Assembly (NCBI GenBank): GCA_045598965.1
Contig: JAZRVH010000038.1
Coordinates: 1 to 12,072 of the forward strand
DNA: 12,072 nucleotides
From: RGIG426 sp045598965
Lineage (GTDB): Bacteria > Bacillota > Clostridia > Oscillospirales > Acutalibacteraceae
Direction: 5' to 3'
The notes below the pieces were generated by a model. It was not told the DNA's origin, did not search any database, and worked only from the letters and a program-made list of their open reading frames with translations. Both the position numbers and the translations under genes were made by a program. Within the stretch, counting starts at the first letter, position 1, and every line of letters starts with the position of its first letter. Positions 7,466-12,072 of this stretch are shown in pieces.

Positions 7466-7501
7466 AACGCCCCTGCAACCGTGAGGTTGCAGGGGCGTTT
7501 T
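7466..7501. terminator. Bidirectional intrinsic terminator between pnp and addA
   Basis: AACGCCCCTGCAACC (7466-7480) and GGTTGCAGGGGCGTT (7485-7499) form a perfect 15 bp stem. On the plus strand the loop is GTGA, a GNRA tetraloop, and the stem runs into TTTT (7498-7501), terminating pnp 31 nt after its stop. On the minus strand the stem is followed by CTCATTTTTATT, so it can also terminate addA, which ends at 7541. Convergent genes sharing one terminator are common. Confidence 0.93.
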
Positions 7502-7540
7502 GTTGCAAGCGATTGGGCGGAGGTTTTTGTTTTATGGGGG

Positions 7541-10500
7541 TCAAATTTCCGTGCCCGTTTCGATTTGGTCATTGTTGGCGAAAGAGTAGAGGAGGCAGGA
7601 GACGACCGGTTTGCCCAAAATATCGGATAAGGCTTTGGCATAAAGTTTTAATTGGGGGGCATAGTGGCTGCGAAGTGCTTCCATAGATTTGCCTCGGTCG
7701 GTTTTATAGTCGAGGATAATGAGTGTTCCCTTTTCCTCAAACACGCAATCGGCGATACCTTGCACCACCAAGGTTTCGTCACCATCGGTTTCGTCGACGG
7801 GTGTGACGTCACCGGTTAGCGTTTTATAGTCGGCAACCGAAAGAGCATACGTGAACGGTAATTCTCGCCATACACGGTCGGCTTTGGTGATGCGACTGTA
7901 AAGCGGGTGTTCAAAAAAGGCGGTAATGCAGTCGATGTCTACGGCGTCCGCTTGCTCGGCGGACAGTTTTCCGTCCGCCACCAGGCGAGCCTTTTCCGCC
8001 GTAACATCGGCGGCGGCTTTTTCCCAATCGGCGTATTGCATAAAGGCGTGGGTGGCGGTGCCTTTTTCGGCGGCAGTGAGCCCTTCTTTTCGCAAGAATG
8101 CGGGCACTGCCGTGGCGGCAAAACTGCGGTCGTGTTCGGCGTGAGCCACGGTGGAAGCGGCAAGTTTTACGGGGATTGCCGATAACGATTCATACGGATA
8201 CGTATAGGCGAAGCGGTCTTGCAGTTGCTGTTCCAACGCTTCGTCAGAGGGCGGGAATTCGGTTGTTTCTTCGACCTTTGTCGACGACAACGGGGAGACA
8301 ATGCGAATATCCCAGTGCGTGTCGGCGGGAATAACCGCCGGTGGTTTGGTTTTTTTCAAGTGGTCACGTAAGATTTGGGCGTCCGGATGACGCAACAGTG
8401 ACGCCAAAATCCATTTGGAATAGTTGGCGGTAGACATCACATGGGCGGGCGAGAGGCCCGGCTCGTCGTTCAAAAGATTGTTGGCACTGTCCAGCGTACT
8501 GCTGATGTTTTTGAATGTGCCGACAAAATACAGCTTTTCTTGGGCACGGGTGGCGGCAACATACAAGAGCCGCAGCTCCTCATCCCGCTGACTGCGGACG
8601 ATGGCGTTTTTAAGCTCGTCATGGAATATGGGGGTGTGGATGGTGGAGGTTTCCCGGTCAAACCATCTCACGGCGATGCCGGCGTTTCGATGAATCAACA
8701 CCGGATTTTTAATGTCTTTATTTTGGTTTTCGGTATTGAAGTTGGCGATGAACACCACGGGGGCTTCCAGACCTTTTGACCCGTGAATGGTCATAATTCT
8801 TACCGCATCCTGCGAGCCGGAAACGGAGGCACAGGACAGTGATTCGCCCCGTTCCTCTAAACGGTCGACATACTGTAAAAAGGAGGAAAGTCCTCGGAAT
8901 CCGTTTTGCTCGAAGTTGCCGGCGTATTCAAACAGCAGTCGCAGATTTTGGGCACGCACGTTGCCGCCTTTTGTAATGCGACAGCGGGCGGGCAAGTCGG
9001 TTGTTTCATAGATGTGCCACAAAAGTCGGTCCGAGGGGACAGTTGCCGCCAACAAACGCCATTCGTCCAGTTGAGCCAAAAAAGCGGCACAGCGTTTACC
9101 GAGGGCGGTTTCCTCGTTTGCGGTGTCACGCAGATTGCTGTACAGAGGGAGATAGCGGCCTTTTGAGCGGATGAGAGCCATATCGTCCGGTGTCATTCCG
9201 ACAATGGGAGACATCAATGTGGACAACAGAGCAATATCCGACAGCGGGTTGTCAATGACACGCAGTAAGGACAGCACCCATCCGATTTCAACGGCACTGA
9301 ACATAGATTTATCGCCGCCGGAGACGGCGGGAATGCCCTCCTCCTCCAGCGTGGTGGCGTAGAGATAATCTCTTCCCGTTGCCGCACGGAGCAAGATGTA
9401 AAAATCGCTGTAAGACAACGGTGCGTGTCCCGCTTCGACGGTTTCTTTCATCAACCGCTTGATTTCGGCGGCAATCAGTCTTGCCTCGGTCACGGCGTTG
9501 CTGTCGGCGTCGGCGTCGCTTTCCTCGTCGGAGACGGCGAGGGTGGCGGGCTTGTCTATCAAAAGAAGAGAGGGGATTGTCAGCTCGCTTTCTTTTTCCG
9601 GATAGTATTTGGCACCGAACACCAGTTGCTCGGTGGCTTCGTAATCCACGCCGCCGGAGGCGGGGTGCATAAGATTGCAAAACAGTTCGTTGACGGCGTG
9701 AATCACCGATTGACGACTGCGGAAGTTGCGGTCAAGTGTGATGGCGGCGGGGAATTGAGGGTTTTGGTCATCGTAGGGGATGGCGTTGTCCCGACGGGTT
9801 AGAAACGCCTTTGGCGAGGTGTGGCGGAAGCCGTAGATGCTCTGTTTTACGTCGCCCACAAAAAAGAGGTTTTGCTCGTTTTGGGAGAGCAGGTGGTACA
9901 AGGCGTTTTGCATTTCGTTGGTATCTTGATACTCGTCCACATAGATTTCGTCATAGGTTTTTGCGATTTCCGTTGCCAGTGGCGTGGGGACGAGGCGGTC
10001 GTTCTCATCTCGGAGAAGCGTGCCGTTTTGGTCGTGCACGGCGAGCAGTTCCAACGTTTTATGCTCTAAGTCGTTGTAGTCCAAAAGTCCGGCTTCGGCT
10101 TTCTTTTCGTCAAAGCGGCGGGACAGTTCGACGGCAAGGTCAAACAGAGTGGACACAAGCGGTTTGGAACGCTGTCGGTCCAAATCCAGACGTGCTTGAT
10201 TGTAATCGGCAAAGGCCTTGACTTTGTTGGCAATCGCACTGTTGGCGGTGTCGCACAGAGCGTGGGCGGCCTCCTTGTTTTCCGGCGGAAAATATTTACT
10301 CTCAAAGCGGCGGGGGTTGATACATGTAAAGGCAGAGAGCTTTTCATCAAAGCTTTTTTCCTTATCGCAAAATGCGGCGTAGGCCGCCTCGTATTCCTGC
10401 AATTTCGCAACAAAGAACGGGGGCTCATCGCCGGTACGGTCTACGGTTTCAAGGGCAAGGTTATCCACTTGACGCATAGCGTCAATCGCCTCTTGGTAGC

Positions 10501-11155
10501 CGTCGTCGATGGAGGTTAATATAGATTTACCGTAGTCGGTGTCTTCGAAAGGTGTGTCGTTGCTGTAAAGTGCCAACTGTTCACAGATAAAGCGGTTGGG
10601 GTCGGGGAGCACTCGCAAAAAATTGTGAAGGGCGACAACGGCGTTGGACAGGTTTGTGTCGTCTTTGGTGTTGAGGGTGTCCGACAGCAGGAGAAAATCA
10701 GGGTTTTTCTTTTCGTATTCCTGCTCAAGAAGCTCGTCCAAGGCTTCAAACTTGAGCAAAGCGATTTTCGGGTCATCTCCCAGTTTGAAGTCCACGGGCA
10801 ACCCTAATGTAGGAGCGTGTTCCCGGATGAGCCGCTGGCAAAAGGCGTGCATAGTGTTGATGTCGGCGGTGGGAAGCAACATTTGCTGGCGAACGAGGCG
10901 AGGTAGTTCGGGGTGCTTTTTGATTTCATTGCCCAGTCGAGAGATAAGCCGCTGTTTCATTTCGGCGGCGGCGGCGTTTGTAAACGTGACAACGAGAAGC
11001 TTACTGACGTCAACACCGTCGTCGACGATGCGGCTAATCAGTCGCTCGATGAGTACCGCTGTTTTGCCGGAGCCGGCAGCAGCGGAGACGAGTATCGTTC
11101 CCCCTCGGGCATCGACACATTGTATTTGCTGGGGTGTCATTTGGTCTCGTTCCAT
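7541..11155 (-). CDS. addA: ATP-dependent helicase/nuclease subunit A (AddA/RexA)
   Basis: AddA is the 3'-5' UvrD-like helicase and nuclease subunit of AddAB, which resects double-strand breaks and prepares 3' tails for RecA, the Firmicute counterpart of RecBCD. The 1204-residue protein has the SF1 motifs in order: Q motif TPQQIQ (7-12), Walker A AAAGSGKT (25-32), Ia VVTFTNAAAAEM (55-66), II IYVDEYQDTNE (404-414), III FFVGDVKQSIYGFR (431-444), IV LDRNFRSRQ (474-482), V MTIHGSKGLEAPVVF (788-802) and VI LLYVAATRAQEKL (863-875). A RecB-family nuclease domain closes it: GTATH (His1036), QGIADC (Asp1136), LDYKTD (Asp1149, Lys1151) and QLKLY (1168-1172), so the nuclease looks intact. Length fits AddA (about 1,200-1,240). 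The start is ATG at 11153-11155 behind AAAGGAG; a GTG 39 nt further upstream overlaps the promoter region. No addB flanks it. Confidence 0.96.
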   Translation of the reverse strand: MERDQMTPQQIQCVDARGGTILVSAAAGSGKTAVLIERLISRIVDDGVDVSKLLVVTFTNAAAAEMKQRLISRLGNEIKKHPELPRLVRQQMLLPTADINTMHAFCQRLIREHAPTLGLPVDFKLGDDPKIALLKFEALDELLEQEYEKKNPDFLLLSDTLNTKDDTNLSNAVVALHNFLRVLPDPNRFICEQLALYSNDTPFEDTDYGKSILTSIDDGYQEAIDAMRQVDNLALETVDRTGDEPPFFVAKLQEYEAAYAAFCDKEKSFDEKLSAFTCINPRRFESKYFPPENKEAAHALCDTANSAIANKVKAFADYNQARLDLDRQRSKPLVSTLFDLAVELSRRFDEKKAEAGLLDYNDLEHKTLELLAVHDQNGTLLRDENDRLVPTPLATEIAKTYDEIYVDEYQDTNEMQNALYHLLSQNEQNLFFVGDVKQSIYGFRHTSPKAFLTRRDNAIPYDDQNPQFPAAITLDRNFRSRQSVIHAVNELFCNLMHPASGGVDYEATEQLVFGAKYYPEKESELTIPSLLLIDKPATLAVSDEESDADADSNAVTEARLIAAEIKRLMKETVEAGHAPLSYSDFYILLRAATGRDYLYATTLEEEGIPAVSGGDKSMFSAVEIGWVLSLLRVIDNPLSDIALLSTLMSPIVGMTPDDMALIRSKGRYLPLYSNLRDTANEETALGKRCAAFLAQLDEWRLLAATVPSDRLLWHIYETTDLPARCRITKGGNVRAQNLRLLFEYAGNFEQNGFRGLSSFLQYVDRLEERGESLSCASVSGSQDAVRIMTIHGSKGLEAPVVFIANFNTENQNKDIKNPVLIHRNAGIAVRWFDRETSTIHTPIFHDELKNAIVRSQRDEELRLLYVAATRAQEKLYFVGTFKNISSTLDSANNLLNDEPGLSPAHVMSTANYSKWILASLLRHPDAQILRDHLKKTKPPAVIPADTHWDIRIVSPLSSTKVEETTEFPPSDEALEQQLQDRFAYTYPYESLSAIPVKLAASTVAHAEHDRSFAATAVPAFLRKEGLTAAEKGTATHAFMQYADWEKAAADVTAEKARLVADGKLSAEQADAVDIDCITAFFEHPLYSRITKADRVWRELPFTYALSVADYKTLTGDVTPVDETDGDETLVVQGIADCVFEEKGTLIILDYKTDRGKSMEALRSHYAPQLKLYAKALSDILGKPVVSCLLYSFANNDQIETGTEI

Positions 11156-11184
11156 TGTGGAGGCTCCTTTCGTCTTTTTACTTG

Positions 11185-11213
11185 AGTATAGCACATTCGA
11201 TGACCGTTTTCAA
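11185..11213 (-). promoter_or_regulatory. Predicted sigma-A promoter of addA
   Basis: On the minus strand TTGAAA (11208-11213, 5 of 6 matches) is followed after 17 nt by TATACT (11185-11190, 5 of 6 matches). The predicted start near 11178 gives a leader of about 23 nt containing the AAAGGAG ribosome binding site. With a terminator structure immediately upstream, this indicates addA is transcribed alone. Confidence 0.83.
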
Positions 11214-11215
11214 CA

Positions 11216-11412
11216 AAAAAAGAGGACATCTTTGGCCGGGAGTTTTTAAGGTGCTTCGCAGTTTCGTAGCCAATAAAAATTTTCGTTTTGGGAAGTAAAA
11301 AAGCCCTTAAAGCTGACGCTTTAAGGGCTTTTGAAACAATGCAGACGGGCATTTTTGGCGAGAAACAACATATTCCTTAAGAACTCCCGGCCTTGCGGGA
11401 TGCCCTCTTTTT
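11216..11412. repeat. Long imperfect inverted repeat bounding the thrS-addA intergenic region
   Basis: Left arm 11216-11251 and right arm 11375-11412 are imperfect inverted copies. AGAGGACATC (11221-11230) matches GATGCCCTCT (11399-11408) with one difference. GGCCGGGAGTT (11234-11244) matches AACTCCCGGCC (11382-11392) perfectly, and TTAAGG (11246-11251) matches CCTTAA (11375-11380) with one mismatch between the blocks. The arms enclose about 123 bp including a strong nested hairpin. In a minus-strand RNA the arms would pair over about 31 bp and end in a T run (11220-11215), immediately before the addA -35 box. It could be a compound terminator or a remnant of a small mobile element; no target-site duplication was seen. 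Confidence 0.7.
11297..11332 (-). terminator. Intrinsic terminator downstream of thrS
   Basis: AAAAGCCCTTAAAGC (11299-11313) and GCTTTAAGGGCTTTT (11318-11332) form a perfect 15 bp stem with a 4 nt loop. Read on the minus strand it runs out into TTTTTT (11302-11297), a good terminator for thrS, about 90 nt after its stop. It sits inside the larger inverted repeat at 11216-11412. The plus-strand reading also ends in TTTT, but no plus-strand gene precedes it. Confidence 0.88.
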
Positions 11413-11422
11413 GGGACAGAGA

Positions 11423-12072
11423 TTATTTTCTTTCTTTGTTTTCGACGACGGTACTCAGATTTTCTATAAAAGCGTCGAGCGTCATAGCACCGAGATCGCC
11501 GTCCGCACGGTGGCGGGGAGAGACGGTGCCGTTTTCCATATCACGGTCGCCCACGACCACCATGTACGGCACTTTTTCCAGTTGGGCATCACGGATTTTC
11601 TTGCCGATTTTTTCGCTGCGATAGTCTACTTCTACACGGAAGCCCTGTGCCTCCATTTTCTTGGCGGCATCGGCACAATAGTCGGCGGCACGGTCGGTGA
11701 CGGGCAGGAAACGCACTTGTTCGGGCGCCATCCAGGTGGGCAACGCACCGGCGTATTCCTCAATAAGATACGCGAGCGTACGCTCGTAGCAACCGAGGGA
11801 CGTGCGGTGAATGATATACGGAAGCACTTTTTCGCCGTTTTCGTCGATGTAATACATCCCGAACCGCTGTGCGAGCAGCATATCAATTTGGATGGTGACG
11901 AGCGTATCCTCTTTGCCGTACACGTTCTTGTACTGAATGTCCAGTTTCGGGCCGTAGAACGCGGCTTCGTCAATGCCGACGTCGTATTTTACGCCCAAAT
12001 TGTCGAGAATTTGCCCCATAACGCGCTGGGCTTCTTCCCATTGTTCGGCGGTACCCTCGTATTTGTTGTTGG
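11423..12072 (-). CDS. thrS: Threonyl-tRNA synthetase, C-terminal fragment (runs off right edge)
   Basis: ThrRS (EC 6.1.1.3) charges tRNA-Thr. About the last 215 residues are visible. The class II catalytic end is present: AAFYGPKLDIQYKN, TIQIDMLLAQRF, and IIHRTSLGCYERTLAYLIEE, which includes the His of the IHR motif (the third zinc ligand in E. coli ThrRS, His511) and the motif 3 arginine. The C-terminal anticodon-binding domain follows, with PTWMAPEQVRFLPVTDRA, RSEKIGKKIRDAQLEKVPYM, VVVGDRDMENGTVSPRHR and the terminal LDAFIENL. The frame is open to the window edge, so the start and any T-box leader lie outside. The stop is TAA at 11423-11425. The GCYER form of motif 3 is the variant I associate with Clostridia-type ThrRS, from memory of the family. 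Confidence 0.96.
   Translation of the reverse strand, partial: NNKYEGTAEQWEEAQRVMGQILDNLGVKYDVGIDEAAFYGPKLDIQYKNVYGKEDTLVTIQIDMLLAQRFGMYYIDENGEKVLPYIIHRTSLGCYERTLAYLIEEYAGALPTWMAPEQVRFLPVTDRAADYCADAAKKMEAQGFRVEVDYRSEKIGKKIRDAQLEKVPYMVVVGDRDMENGTVSPRHRADGDLGAMTLDAFIENLSTVVENKERK

Noticed and set aside
11156..11194. Upstream GTG start for addA adding 13 residues
   Set aside because: It would begin inside the promoter region, upstream of the predicted transcript start, and would bury the AAAGGAG site. ATG 11155 starts just before the conserved TPQQ Q motif.
11338..11354. Small hairpin AATGC/GCATT followed by a T run on the plus strand
   Set aside because: The stem is only 5 bp and no plus-strand gene lies upstream; probably chance in AT-rich spacer.
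1..12072. CRISPR arrays, tRNA/rRNA genes, insertion sequences, phage or toxin-antitoxin modules
   Set aside because: I looked on both strands and saw no regularly spaced repeats, tRNA-like cloverleafs, transposase motifs or unexplained accessory genes. The coding space is filled by housekeeping genes.

Overview
The window looks like ordinary chromosome from a Gram-positive bacterium, most likely a Clostridia-class Firmicute (an Oscillospirales/Ruminococcaceae-type gut anaerobe is my best guess, from protein style only). The reasons are strong AGGAGG ribosome binding sites at nearly every start, a glgB-glgC-glgD-glgA glycogen operon with the paired GlgC/GlgD arrangement typical of Firmicutes, an AddA-type (not RecB-type) recombination helicase-nuclease, and a Clostridia-like ThrRS C-terminus. 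Coding density is high and nothing looks like a phage, insertion sequence, CRISPR array or defence island.

Layout. Positions 1-4474 (minus strand) hold the glycogen synthesis operon, transcribed glgB, glgC, glgD, glgA from a promoter at 4529-4557; glgA runs off the left edge. GlgC makes ADP-glucose (helped by the catalytically degenerate paralogue GlgD), GlgA elongates the glucan and GlgB branches it. The genes are 2 nt apart, overlapping by 8 nt, or 21 nt apart, so they are probably translationally coupled.

A roughly 330 bp divergent intergenic region (4475-4806) separates this operon from rpsO-pnp on the plus strand. It carries back-to-back sigma-A-type promoters and a structured rpsO leader. 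rpsO (ribosomal protein S15) and pnp (PNPase) are separated by a perfect 14 bp hairpin and a smaller GC-rich hairpin, an arrangement like the one known for post-transcriptional control in enterobacteria. pnp ends in a strong bidirectional terminator (7466-7501) shared with the convergent addA.

addA (minus, 7541-11155) encodes a full-length ATP-dependent helicase/nuclease subunit. It has its own near-consensus promoter and no addB next to it. Between addA and the 3' end of thrS (minus, from 11423 to the right edge) lies about 270 bp containing a strong hairpin terminator nested inside a long imperfect inverted repeat (11216-11412). This is the least explained structure in the window.

I did not find a convincing previously undescribed system. 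The points worth a second look are RNA structures (rpsO leader, rpsO-pnp intercistronic hairpins, the thrS-addA nested repeat), the loss of the usual P-loop-like lysine in GlgA, and the solitary addA.
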